Program-made: the position numbers and the translations under genes | Origin: Gonocerus acuteangulatus | Lineage: Eukaryota > Arthropoda > Insecta > Hemiptera > Coreidae | Direction: 5' to 3' | Assembly: GCA_946811695.1 (NCBI GenBank) | Contig: OX328132.1 | Span: 99,451,422 to 99,515,421, forward strand | Length of the DNA: 64,000 nucleotides | In this document: positions 43,345-52,640 of the stretch, piece after piece | Layout: the number at the start of each line of letters is the position of its first letter | Position numbering within the stretch: the first letter of the stretch is position 1 | The notes under the pieces: model-generated | Seen by the model: only the letters and a program-made list of their open reading frames with translations | The model's database searches: none | What the model was told of the DNA's origin: nothing

Positions 43345-44690
43345 CGTTTATCACGCATGGGCATCTTCTGGTGGGGCGAAGACAGCCACAATGCGAACAC
43401 TGTGACAGCATTCTCAACGTTAGACATATCCTAGTAGACTGCCCTGCACTGAAAGATGCAAGGGATCGACACCAACTCCCAATTGTTCTTAAGGACCTAT
43501 TGTCGAAGGCTAAACTACCAAAAAGTACAAGTATTTATTCTGCTGAGCTGCACGCCATTCACCTTGCTCTGGGAAATGCACACGACATACTAAAACAAAA
43601 GATAACACTATTTACGGACTCACTTAGCTCAATACATGGACTACAAAACATGTACAACGACAATCCCATCATTATGAACATACTAGAACAGATACACCGG
43701 ACGAATAAAGAAATCACAATATATTGGCTCCCAGGACATGAGGACATAGGAAAAAGCAGTCAAGCTGACGTACTGGCTCGGACAGCTACAAGGCGAAACC
43801 GACAGGACATAGACAAAGTTACATTACAAGACCTGCAAAACGAAGTAAGAAGGTTTATTACAGAAAAGTGGCAGAAATCTTGGCACATGACGACAGAAAA
43901 CAAACTTCGCGAAATAAAACAGACGGTAAGTGAATGGCCTTCAAGCAAAAGGGATAATAGAAGAGACGAAGTGATATTATGCCGCTTAAAAATTGGCCAT
44001 TCCCGACTGACACACTCTTATCTCATGACAAGACAGGACAGACCGACATGTACACAGTGTAACACACCGCTGACTATAAAGCACATACTTACTGAATGTT
44101 TACAGCGACAAAACTATGACTTACCTTACAATATGACTGAATTACTCGGCGATGGAAGCAAATATATAGATAACATACTGAACTACCTCAACAAGACCAA
44201 CCTCCTAAACAAATTATAATTATAATTAAACATGAACAAATTATAACAGGACATACACACATATATGTGTATGTATTTTATTTGTCTTAAAACGTTAAAA
44301 CTATACAGCCGTACTATACTAAAATCTTACATTTGACAATGTAAAACTAACAGGAGTGTGAAACCTCCTTCAACAAACTTAATTGATTATTTGTATAAAC
44401 TTCATGCATTATTATAATATTGATTTTTCATATATTCAAGTATATTGTAATATTGTATTCTCTTACAAATAGATGTGAATATAAATTTCAATTTGTATAT
44501 TTGGCCAAAAATGTGTAAAATAAGATTGTATTTAATTAGAAGTAATTTTCGTATGTATATTATATATGTAATTTTTGTTCTGAGCGATATGTAATTTTTG
44601 ATATGATATAATATGATATGTAATTTTTGTTCTGAGCGAGTCACCTTAGTTACGGTCGCTCATAAATAAATAAATAAAAAATAAATTAAA
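43345..44690 (+). mobile_element. 5'-truncated RNase H LINE (I/R1/Jockey-like group)
   Basis: A LINE 3' end: coding sequence for the C-terminal RNase H part (43,345-44,219), a ~430-bp 3' UTR, a terminal hairpin (GAGCGA with TCGCTC, about 44,637-44,664) and a TAAATAAATAAATAA tail. The 5' part with reverse transcriptase is absent, and the coding part is chimeric at its start. RNase H domains of this kind occur in I-superfamily LINEs; a finer assignment is not possible here. Confidence 0.75.
43371..44219 (+). CDS. RNase H domain plus CCHC end of a LINE ORF2, chimeric start
   Basis: A 282-codon frame, open from before 43,371 (upstream in-frame residues THGHLLVG continue the homology), ends at 44,219. 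Residues 1-45 carry CEHC...H...C (C8, C11, H19, C24) and LPIVLKDLL, which is the C-terminal end of such an ORF. From about residue 48 an RNase H fold begins: SAELHAI (E59), LFTDSLSSI (D83), WLPGH (H123), QADVLA (D133). The first catalytic Asp is missing. RLKIGHSRLTHSYLM and a second CTQC...H...C (C227, C230, H238, C243) then end the protein with DNILNYLNKTNLL. So an ORF2 end was joined to the middle of a second RNase H. It cannot be catalytically complete. Confidence 0.75.
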   Translation: MGRRQPQCEHCDSILNVRHILVDCPALKDARDRHQLPIVLKDLLSKAKLPKSTSIYSAELHAIHLALGNAHDILKQKITLFTDSLSSIHGLQNMYNDNPIIMNILEQIHRTNKEITIYWLPGHEDIGKSSQADVLARTATRRNRQDIDKVTLQDLQNEVRRFITEKWQKSWHMTTENKLREIKQTVSEWPSSKRDNRRDEVILCRLKIGHSRLTHSYLMTRQDRPTCTQCNTPLTIKHILTECLQRQNYDLPYNMTELLGDGSKYIDNILNYLNKTNLLNKL

Positions 44691-44763
44691 TTTATTTATT
44701 TTAGTGTGAAAGTATTTATAGTATGAGTGTACTAAGTGTGTGTATGAATGTACAGTATTCATT

Positions 44764-44827
44764 ATGTGTGTGTGTGTGTGTGTGTGTGTTTGTTTGTGGG
44801 TGTGTGTGTGTGTATGTGTGTGTATGT

Positions 44828-44888
<61 letters not shown>
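44764..44888. repeat. (TG)n microsatellite
   Basis: About 125 bp of TG repeats with TTTG and TATG interruptions, adjoining the Helentron-like cluster. Confidence 0.97.
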
Positions 44889-44889
<1 letters not shown>

Positions 44890-44899
44890 ATATGTTTTA

Positions 44900-46560
44900 G
44901 GTACTTATTTCTCCGTTTGACATCGCCTAATCAAAACTTTCTTCAGAACCTTTTTCTAGAGCATTTAGTAAGCTTTCGAATGGTAACCTTCCGTTTACCA
45001 AGATTCTCAACCGTTTTCGAGATATTAAGGAAAGTATACGAAGATTCCAAATCTTTTCATCTCTATTAATAAATTATTTTAATCTAACCCTTCCTTAACT
45101 CCAAACGTAACCAAATTTTCAACATACTAGTTTTGATGAAATTAGAACATGCAGAAAATGTTTCCACTGAATCCCATGATTCTAAGTACCCAAACCAAAA
45201 AGTCCGATTCGCAGGAACTGCGTCATCTTAGCGCGGTTCCGTTCTTATCTCTAGTGTTTATGAAGGCATAGAATAGAAACAGTTATAACTTTGTTTAGAT
45301 CAATAGCGAAACAGCTATCCAAATGAAATCTCAAACAAACCAGTCTTGAAAGGTCTTGATTTACAATCTTACCTGTATGGGTCAGCTATACCATAAGTCG
45401 GGCAGAAAGGCCTCCGCTCAGAGGCATTTGGAAAGCCTTGGGATCTCTCTCTTTGAACGCTACATTTCTAACAATAAATTGATCTTCTTATTTTACTTAA
45501 TCTGTTTTATTGTCAAATACATTATCTGACTATAAGCAATTTAAAAATAACAAGGAATAAAACAGACAAAAAGAACAGTTCGAATAAGCGAAATCAATTA
45601 CTTTAAAGTTTTAAGCACTTATTTCTCCGATTGACATCGCCTGATCAAAACTCTCATCAGAACCATTTTTGTAGAGCATTTAGTGAGCTTTCTAATGGAC
45701 ATCTTCCGTTTCCCATGATTCTCAACCTTTTTCGAGATATTAAGGAAAGTATACAAAGTTACCAAAACTTTTTATGTCTGTTAATAAAATATTTTATTCT
45801 AACCCTTCCTAAACTCCAAACGTAACAAAAATTTCAACATATTAGTTTTAATGAATGTAGAACATGCAGAAAATGTTTCAACTGAATCCCATAATTCTAA
45901 GTACCAAAATCAAAGAGAAAAAGAACAGTTCGAATAAGCGAAATCAATTACTTTAAAGTTTTATGCACTTATTTCTCCGATTGACATCGCCTAATCAAAA
46001 CTTTCTTCAGAACCATTTTTGTAGAGCATTTAGTGACCTTTCTAATGGTCATCTTCCGTTTCCCAAGGTTCTCAACCTTTTTCGAGATATTAAGGAAAGT
46101 ATACTAAGTTACCAAAACTTTTCATGTCTGTTCATAAAATATTTTATTCTAACCCTTCCTTAAGTCCAAACGTAACATAACTTTCAACATATTAGTTTTA
46201 ATGAAATTAGAACATGCAGATAATGTTTCAACTGAATCCCGTGATTCTAAGTACCCAAACCAAAAACGGTATTCAAAAACTATTTTTCCAATTTTCTCGA
46301 GAACGGTTAAAGCTATCGCCTTGAAAATGGTTTCATTCGTTTTCCTAGCCCAAGAAGCCTATAAAAAGAGTACTTACAAGCTTATGAACTCAAAAACGTA
46401 AGCGTTACGATTTTTTCTGCGCGAATTTCGCCCCAAACGCCATCTTCCAGTGGGCGGATTTTGCTGGTTAACGAACTTGACCTTTCAAATTGGACGACGG
46501 ATTTTTGTACAAAATTTCATCAAAATCGGACCATCAGGGAAGCCAGAAATGAGCGAACAG

Positions 46561-46645
<85 letters not shown>

Positions 46646-47260
46646 CAAATTTGAACCACCGTTATTTTCGGTCTCTAGGGGTTCTGAAACGCGAAATTTT
46701 CTAGTCGGCACTTCCGGATTGTTTCATTGTATCAACCCTATAAGCGGGGTTCCTCCCTATGGGGGAGGGAGGAACCGCGCTAAAACGTTATTCAACAACT
46801 ATTTTTCCAATTTTCTCGAAAACGGTTAAAGATATCGCCTTATAAATGGTTTCATTCGTTTTCTTAGGCCAAGAAGTCTATAAAACGAGTACTTGCAAGC
46901 ATATGAAGTAAGCGGAACGATTTTTTTCACGCGAATTTCGATCCAAATACCATGTTCCGGTGGGCGGATTCTGCTGGTTAACGAACTTGACCTTTCAAAT
47001 TGGACGACGGATTTTTGTACAAAATTTCATCAAAATCGGACCATCAGGGAAGCCAGAAATGAGCGAACAGACAAATATATATATATATATAAATATATTC
47101 ATATATATATATATATATATACAAATTTGAACCACCGTCATTTTCGGTCTCGAGGGGTTCTGAAACGCAAAATTTGTCGGCACTTCCGGATTGTTTCATG
47201 AGATCAACCTTATAAGCGGGGTTCCTCCCTATGAAGGGAGGGAGGAACCGCGCTAAAAAG
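44900..47260 (+). mobile_element. Cluster of tandem Helentron-like copies
   Basis: Successive copies in one orientation: 44,900-45,198 (long-arm segment), signature repeat 45,199-45,262, long-arm segments 45,600-45,900 and 45,950-46,560, (TA)n 46,565-46,645, hairpin block 46,646-46,785, shortened arm 46,786-47,075, (TA)n 47,076-47,121, hairpin block 47,122-47,260. Both hairpins (46,749-46,776 and 47,220-47,249) are perfect GGTTCCTCCCT stems followed by GCGCTAAAA. This is the clearest full layout of the family and is internally duplicated. No protein is encoded; short frames repeat the same translations. Confidence 0.65.
45199..45262 (+). repeat. Signature repeat, well preserved
   Basis: AAGTCCGATTCGCAGGAACT, GCGTCATCTTAGCGCGGTTC, CGTTCTTATCTCTAGTG, inside the Helentron-like cluster. 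It links the signature physically to the long-arm family. Confidence 0.75.
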
Positions 47261-47931
47261 TACCGGCAGAAAAATTTACATTTCTGTTAGCTATGTTCAA
47301 GTCCAGGTCGTGCAAATCGGTGAAAATCCGAGATTGTTTCACTTGGAACTGCTTAATATCGTTTGAGACTTCCGTAATGAGGCAGAAGTCTAAATTTATG
47401 ATCAACATTAAGACGCAACATGAATGAAAATTACAAATAGTAGAAGGAAAACCTTGACTCTCCTCACTATACTCAGAATTCACATTGTTTAGAATAATGA
47501 TATGTTTCGTCCTATGGGCACAGAAGGAAAACGGCAAAATACTGCATTTTTTTTCTTTGGATGCCCATGGTGAATTTTGGGCACGTCCTAGAGATAAAAC
47601 GTTCCGTAGACCCCCACGTCTCGGTTGGTATGTTTAATATAAGTGGGCGAGGAATCATAACAAAGCCTCCTAGATCCCTACAATAAAATATCTGCAAACA
47701 TAGTCATATATATTATAAGCTCAAAGAGACCGATTTCATCAAGTTATTATAATTCATATTTTTCTTATTCTATTCTCCACTCGATAAGAGAAATTTTAGT
47801 TTCGTTTTTTTTTTTTTAATAAAATAGTTGATAATAACAAAAGGATTTGCCATAAGTTAGTGTGGTTAGCAACCCGGTAGATATTGATCAGAATTCAACT
47901 TGAGGCGAGTTGGGTTTTTTTTAATGATGGA
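47261..47931. other. Non-coding stretch
   Basis: Open frames at 47,253-47,537 and 47,512-47,697 (minus) show no recognisable domain. Confidence 0.4.
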
Positions 47932-47944
47932 TATCATAAATCAG

Positions 47945-48302
47945 AGGGGGCGAGGTTAGCTCAGTGGTAGAGCACTGGACTAATAAGCTGGAGGCCTGAG
48001 TTCAAATCCTGAGCAAGCACTAAAGATTTTTTCTTCTAGTGTCTTCGTTCACCGGTTGAATTCGGCCTCCCTGGCCGTCCCTAGGCCAACCCAGCCTTTA
48101 ATTAATTTAATAATGGGTACCTTGGTTGGTGCTAATGACTCTAGCAGTCGAAGCAGCCAAGGGGAAAATCAGGCGGCCGGAGCATAGAACTGACCACACT
48201 ATCTCCCTAGTGTGCCGTATGGTCATGAATCAGATACCTCTATAGTATCTGCCCCTCAGGGCCCTCGTGGCCTGTTACGGGACTGATTTTTTTATTTTTT
48301 TT
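47945..48302 (+). mobile_element. Type C SINE, full length, perfect 13-bp TSD
   Basis: Head GGGGGCGAGGTTAGCTCAGT, B box GAGTTCAAATCC, body CTAGGCCAACCCAGCC, GGCGGCCGGAGCATAGAA, end CGTGGCCTGTTACGGGACTG then ATTTTTTTA and more T. TATCATAAATCAG flanks it at 47,932-47,944 and 48,303-48,315. Confidence 0.92.
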
Positions 48303-48471
48303 TATCATAAATCAGCGCGATCATATCGAATTTTAAATTATTATGATTAAAATTTTGCATGTAGAATTATAAATATCCTTAGGCATGGATAGCCGGAATA
48401 TCAGGCATTGAAGCTGTCGGAAGCCTTTAGAAATATTATTTCGATAGAATAACAATAATCTGAGACCATAA

Positions 48472-48505
48472 AAGTCCGTCACGCAGGAGCTGCATAACTA
48501 AGCAC
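48472..48505 (+). repeat. Partial signature repeat
   Basis: AAAAGTCCGTCACGCAGGAG, CTGCATAACTAAGC: diverged and short. Confidence 0.4.
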
Positions 48506-48799
48506 TTTCCTCAGAATTTGGGTAGTGTAGACTGCTTTCCAGAACAATTTGCTTAAAATATCCTACATAAATAAAATAAAAACATGAATAGTTCTCTTTT
48601 AATTTTGTAATGAGTAACTGATAAATTATTAATTTGCTTCCAGAGTTATGTTTACACATAGTACCTACTGCACTACGTAATAAATACAAAAAACCTGATA
48701 TTATCCTATTTTGATCTAACGCAGGAACCGGATACAGTCCCTCTAGCGCTCCTTGCGGCGCCTTTGTGAACCTATGTCTGGCTGCCTTTTCTATTGAAA

Positions 48800-49400
48800 T
48801 ATATTACAAAGTAAACCTCCCGATTCATCTCATTTTTACAACACTTCTTTCTCATGAGTTACCCACGACGTATACCGCGTTTCGTTACAATAAAGCAGAA
48901 ATTACGACCAGTATGAGTATATTAGTAATTTGGGTCCGGAGTAAACCCCCCCCTCCTAAAGAACCGATTTCGTTTATTTTTACAACACATATTTACCTGT
49001 AGATTACCACTACGAATAAAGAGTTTCGTCGAAATATACCAAAAATCACGGTTGGTAGTGGTGAATTGGTATTGTGGGTCTGGAGTAAACCCCCCCCCCC
49101 CTCCTAATGAACCGATTTAGTTTATTTTTACAACACATATTTACCTGTAGATTACGACTATGAATACCGAGTTTCGTCGAAATATACCAAAAATCATGGC
49201 TGGTAGTGGCGAATTGGTATTGTCGGTCCAGAGTAAACCCCCCTCCTTATGAACTGATTTAGTTCATTTTTATATCTCACTTTTCTCTCTATATTACTAC
49301 TACGAATACCAAGTTTCGTTGAAATATAACAAATATTACGGCTGAAATGGTCAAATTAGTGTTTTGGGCTCGGGGTAAACCCCCCCTTCCGGTGGACCGA
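48800..49400. repeat. ~145-bp tandem repeats
   Basis: Four units with GGAGTAAACCCCCC-type anchors at about 48,938, 49,082, 49,230 and 49,372, each followed by ACCGATTT and a GTTTCGTCGAAATATACC segment. C-run length varies between units. It leads straight into the (TA)n element at 49,380-49,669, the same order (tandem repeats, then TA, then hairpin block) as at 7,300-8,274. Confidence 0.75.
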
Positions 49401-49502
49401 TTTTGGTGGTTAACGAACTCGTTCAATCGTTTGCTAATTGAATGCTATATACCAAGTTTCGTGGCGAAAAAACAAAAACTCTGGCCGCTATCGTGTTAAC
49501 AG

Positions 49503-49544
<42 letters not shown>

Positions 49545-49669
49545 TTTAACGGGGGTCATTTTCGCTGTCTACTAGGTAGGATCGATAAAGATTTGAAGAC
49601 ATTTTTCAAAAATTCCGTCATGAGTCCAACCTCAATAGCTACTTTCCTTCGGAGGAAAGTGCTAAAAAT
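49380..49669 (+). mobile_element. Helentron-like element, uninterrupted paralogue of 569-2,830
   Basis: TCGTTCAATCGTTTGCTAAT ... GTTAACAGACAC, (TA)n at 49,506-49,541, AAATTTTAACGGGGGTCATT, TACTAGGTAGGATCG, then a perfect hairpin ACTTTCCT-TCGG-AGGAAAGT (49,641-49,660) followed by GCTAAAAATG. Shows the pre-insertion structure of the locus that received the IS630-like element at 764-2,688. Confidence 0.7.
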
Positions 49670-49940
49670 GTAGCGTCTTCCATGACCCAATAAATAATTA
49701 TATTATGTTAGTAGTTTTAATGTTATGTTATATACATATAGTAACTACAATGTAAATAGCAATACTGTAAATAATGTTTAGCCCTTAATTCTGTACACAA
49801 ATCTACCAAAGTTTGTTTTATTTTCTCTTAACACTTTTGTTGTATTTAGCTCTATAAGTTTGTATTTTTCTATAAATCTTCATTTGTTGCATTTTAATAA
49901 GAGCAAGTCGCCGTCGTTGCGAAGCTGTTAAAATAAATTA
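49670..49940 (+). mobile_element. Possible LINE 3' end
   Basis: AGAGCAAGTCGCCGTCGTTG, CGAAGCTGTTAAAATAAATT at 49,901-49,940 resembles the hairpin-plus-TAAA ends at 44,637-44,690 and about 16,590. Only the 3' UTR-like part is present. Confidence 0.4.
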
Positions 49941-50227
49941 ATTTTCGGTATTTTAAGTCTTCATTACAGAATTGAGACAAATCTCGACTAAGCTAGTGTT
50001 AAATTTGTTTTCTTTATCACAAGATATGAAGGAAGAAGTTCTGTCCAGTTGTGTTGATATCACGTCACGGAACAAACCAAAATTAAGAGAGTTTAATTAG
50101 TTTGTTTGTGACGACTGTGCATTAAGGAATCAATACCAATCATCGTAATAGGTGAATTTTGGATTAAATGTGGATCTAGGTTGTCAGGGAGTGCAAATGT
50201 TAGGCAAGTTCAATATATTGTGAACTA

Positions 50228-50400
50228 TAATATAATATATATATAATAATATAATATAACAACCATATATATATATAATATATATAATAATAATAATATA
50301 TATATATATAATAATATAATATAACAACCATATATATATATATAATATATATAATAATAATAATATATATATATAATAATATAATATAACAACCATATAT
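50228..50400. repeat. AT-rich minisatellite (ATAACAACCATATAT unit)
   Basis: Three ~60-bp units each containing TAATATAACAACCATATATA; a further unit lies right of the mariner at 51,675-51,730, so the mariner inserted into this array. Confidence 0.8.
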
Positions 50401-50401
50401 A

Positions 50402-51660
50402 CGTAGTAAGGTCCATAAGTTGCCGGCCTGGGATAGAAGGAAAGGTGAAAGAAAAAAACTGGTTTTACTGTTTTTCAATATATTCTCCTCTAAGGTCAAC
50501 ACACTTAATACAACGCTTTGGCAACATTACTATACCACGAAAAAAATAATTTTCTTCTTTGTTAAAAAAATGTTCTTCCACGAAGGTCAGATTTTAACTT
50601 TGAGAAAAGGTAGAAACCGCTAGGGGCCAAGTCTGGGCTGAAGGGTGGATGAGAGATTTCTTGGAATCCACAGTCCTTCACAGCGGCGTTGGAAATCAAT
50701 GCTGTGTGGACAGAGGCATTGTCGTGAAGGAGGCGGACACCTCTGCTTAATTTCCCTCGCCTCTTCTCTTTAATGGCGTCTCGTAACCGGTGAAGTAGGG
50801 CTGCATAATACTCACCCTTCATTGTGGTATTCCTTTCTTTAAAATCTATCAGTAGTATTCCTTTAGAGTCCCAAAAAATTGTGGCCATTACCTTTTTTGT
50901 TGACTGCGTGACTTTTGCCTTTAAAGTAGGCGCTTCTCCTGGTCTTCTCCATTCCATGGACTCTCTTTTGCTGAGTGGGTCATAATATAGAACCATTGTC
51001 TCATCCCCAGTTACAATTGAGTCCAAAAAATTCCTTGGGTCGGCATTATACTCGCGTAAAAATTCATTGCAGCAGTGAACTCGTTCCTGTTTTTGAGCAT
51101 CTGAAAGAATTTTTGGAACCTATCTTGCACTAACCATGTTCATATGCAAATGTTCTTTAATGATCCTCAAAACACTTGGTTTTGAAAAAACCTAATCTCG
51201 CTGCTATTTCCTTGGTTTTTAGTCGCCGGTCAGACAGCAATTCAGATTCCACAAGTTGGATTGTTTCAGAAGTGACAGCTTCCAATGGGCGACCGGGACG
51301 TGGGTCATCTTCTAGACTTTCTCTCCCTAACTTAAATAATTTTGCCCATTCTTTCACTGTGGAATGTGAGGGGGAGGACTGCCCGTATACACAATCCAAG
51401 CGCTCTTCTTGCGCAGGAGTAAGACCCTCTTTACAAAATAATTTAATTACCGCACGGTACTCGAGTTTGAACATTTTTGAAAAATCCCATTTTTGAAAAA
51501 TGGGGAGTTTCCTTCAAGGCTGGACACTGACTGACAAAACTGAGGAAGTGCGGCTGATGGGTATGGAGTGAGCAGGCATGGACCTGCATAGGCGTGCAGG
51601 TCCCGGCACGTTTGAAGGAGGGGAAGCAGGACAGGCCGGAAACTTATGGACCTTACCTCG
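50402..51660 (-). mobile_element. mariner transposon with both ends and TA duplication
   Basis: Inverted ends: CGTAGTAAGGTCCATAAGTT at 50,402 and (minus) CGAGGTAAGGTCCATAAGTT at 51,660, continuing to CCGGCCTG in both, flanked by TA on each side. Length 1,259 bp is normal for mariner. It carries one transposase gene on the minus strand, disabled by two frameshifts, a stop and loss of a catalytic residue. Ends differ at only a few positions, so the element could still be mobilised by a transposase supplied elsewhere (inference). Confidence 0.9.
50465..51474 (-). pseudogene. mariner (DD34D) transposase, inactivated
   Basis: Starts MFKLEYRAVIKLFCKEGLTP and has the helix-turn-helix region with the linker DDPRPGRP, then RRLKTKEIAARLG. 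A frameshift near 51,180 follows; the next frame reads HLHMNMVSAR, a TAG in place of Trp at about 51,122, then VPKILSDAQKQERV. The catalytic part from 51,026 has TGDET (first Asp, about 51,003), HDNASVH (second Asp, 93 codons later) and SPDLAPSG, where the third Asp is replaced by Gly (codon 50,616-50,618; one transition from GAT). Spacing from the second Asp is exactly 34 residues. A second frameshift in a T-run near 50,575 precedes the last part, ending DLRGEYIEKQ at 50,465. Four independent lesions. Confidence 0.92.
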
Positions 51661-51699
51661 TATATATAATATATATATAATAATAATATAATATAACAA

Positions 51700-51738
<39 letters not shown>

Positions 51739-51782
51739 CTAATATATAATATATATATCATATATATAATATAATATATATA
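51661..51782. repeat. AT minisatellite, right flank of mariner
   Basis: Continuation of the array interrupted at 50,401, then (TA)n with AATATATC variants. Confidence 0.8.
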
Positions 51783-51792
51783 TTAGGTGTAT

Positions 51793-51833
51793 CCCTGACT
51801 GACTATCACCGTCGAGGTGATAATCAGTCAGGG
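51793..51833. repeat. 18-bp-stem hairpin
   Basis: CCCTGACTGACTATCACC, a 5-nt loop, then GGTGATAATCAGTCAGGG: one mismatch in 18 pairs. It begins right after the TA-rich tract and lies about 55 bp from a Penelope-type terminal motif. Confidence 0.85.
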
Positions 51834-51889
51834 AATAATTGGCTAGTAAAACATCAATACAACTGTTGCAAAAGTGTGTATTAAGGACG

Positions 51890-51919
51890 TTTCGGACATA
51901 CTTTGGTAGCCTTCGTCAG
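51890..51919 (-). other. Hammerhead-like terminal motif (Penelope type)
   Basis: On the minus strand CTGACGA, 19 nt with TAC-CAAA-GTA as inner stem and GG/CC outer pairs, then GAAA followed by CGTC. A stem I of about eight pairs can be drawn between the sequence after CGTC (CTTAATACACA) and that before CTGACGA (TTTTGTCTTTAG), with three mismatches. ACGT is self-complementary, as in dimeric hammerheads with a minimal stem III. This is the best ribozyme candidate of the window. Confidence 0.45.
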
Positions 51920-51974
51920 CTAAAGACAAAACACGAATTAATACATAGAACAAATTGATTTTTATTATTTATTT

Positions 51975-52130
51975 TTTTAGAGTTCACCGGTATCTCGGCC
52001 ATTAGCGCCGACATCAATTTTCTTAACGGGCTCTGAAACGAGAAAAATCCCTGCTGCCGATGGGACTCGAACTCTCGTCTCCCGCATGATAATCCAGTGG
52101 CGTTTGCTACTAGATCAACTACACAGAATA
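51975..52130 (-). mobile_element. Type A SINE, diverged
   Basis: AGTTCACCGGTATCTCGGCC, ATTAGCGCCGACATC, an internal deletion, then GGGACTCGAACTCTCGTC (B box complement) and GGCGTTTGCTACTAGATCA. Confidence 0.65.
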
Positions 52131-52263
52131 ATTAAATCAATAATGAAGTATGGTAGATCTACAAATACAAGCCACACATAAGAAGAACTTATGAACATAC
52201 ACATATGTAATGTATTATATTATATTAAGATAATATTATACATTACATAAATAAAGTTCAAGG

Positions 52264-52266
<3 letters not shown>

Positions 52267-52324
<58 letters not shown>
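52267..52324. repeat. (TA)n microsatellite
   Basis: Nearly pure TA tract. Confidence 0.95.
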
Positions 52325-52325
<1 letters not shown>

Positions 52326-52427
52326 TTCGCGCTGGCCTATATATTGGTAGCCATCCTTACTAAACATCCCTTCAACAGGTTCAATGTAATAATACTTCAA
52401 CGAATGGTGCCGTGTCCCCCATGGGCG

Positions 52428-52640
52428 TATATAAGGGGAGGCTGAAGGAGCTGCAGCCCCCCCCCCCCCGAAATCGGTAAAAATGTGTCATAAAAACCTT
52501 GTAAAAAAAATGTAAATTAAATGTGCAATAGCGTACTAATTGGCTAACTATTCCAAGTTCTAGATTGTTAGTATTCCATACTCCTCAAATGCTCCCCCCC
52601 CCCTTTGATATTATTTTCTATATATGGCTATGGCATTCAT
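52428..52640. repeat. GTATAT-AGG repeat family copy
   Basis: GGGCGTATATAAGGGGAGGC, GGAGCTGCAGCCCCCC, then TTCCAAGTTCTAGATTGTTA and GTATTCCATACTCC. Closest to 63,030-63,245. Confidence 0.6.

Noticed and set aside
43559..43948. Two minus-strand frames
   Set aside because: Shadows of the LINE RNase H frame on the plus strand.
44740..45069. Frame with a long Val-Cys run
   Set aside because: Translation of the (TG)n tract joined to repeat DNA.
46461..47201. Repeated frames reading [20 protein letters not shown]
   Set aside because: They come from the non-coding arm of the Helentron-like family; the reading ends in the TA tract, with no sign of codon conservation.
50184..50502. Three overlapping Tyr/Ile-rich frames
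   Set aside because: They translate the AT minisatellite flanking the mariner.
51176..51496. Plus-strand frame of 106 codons
   Set aside because: Antisense shadow of the mariner transposase N-terminus.
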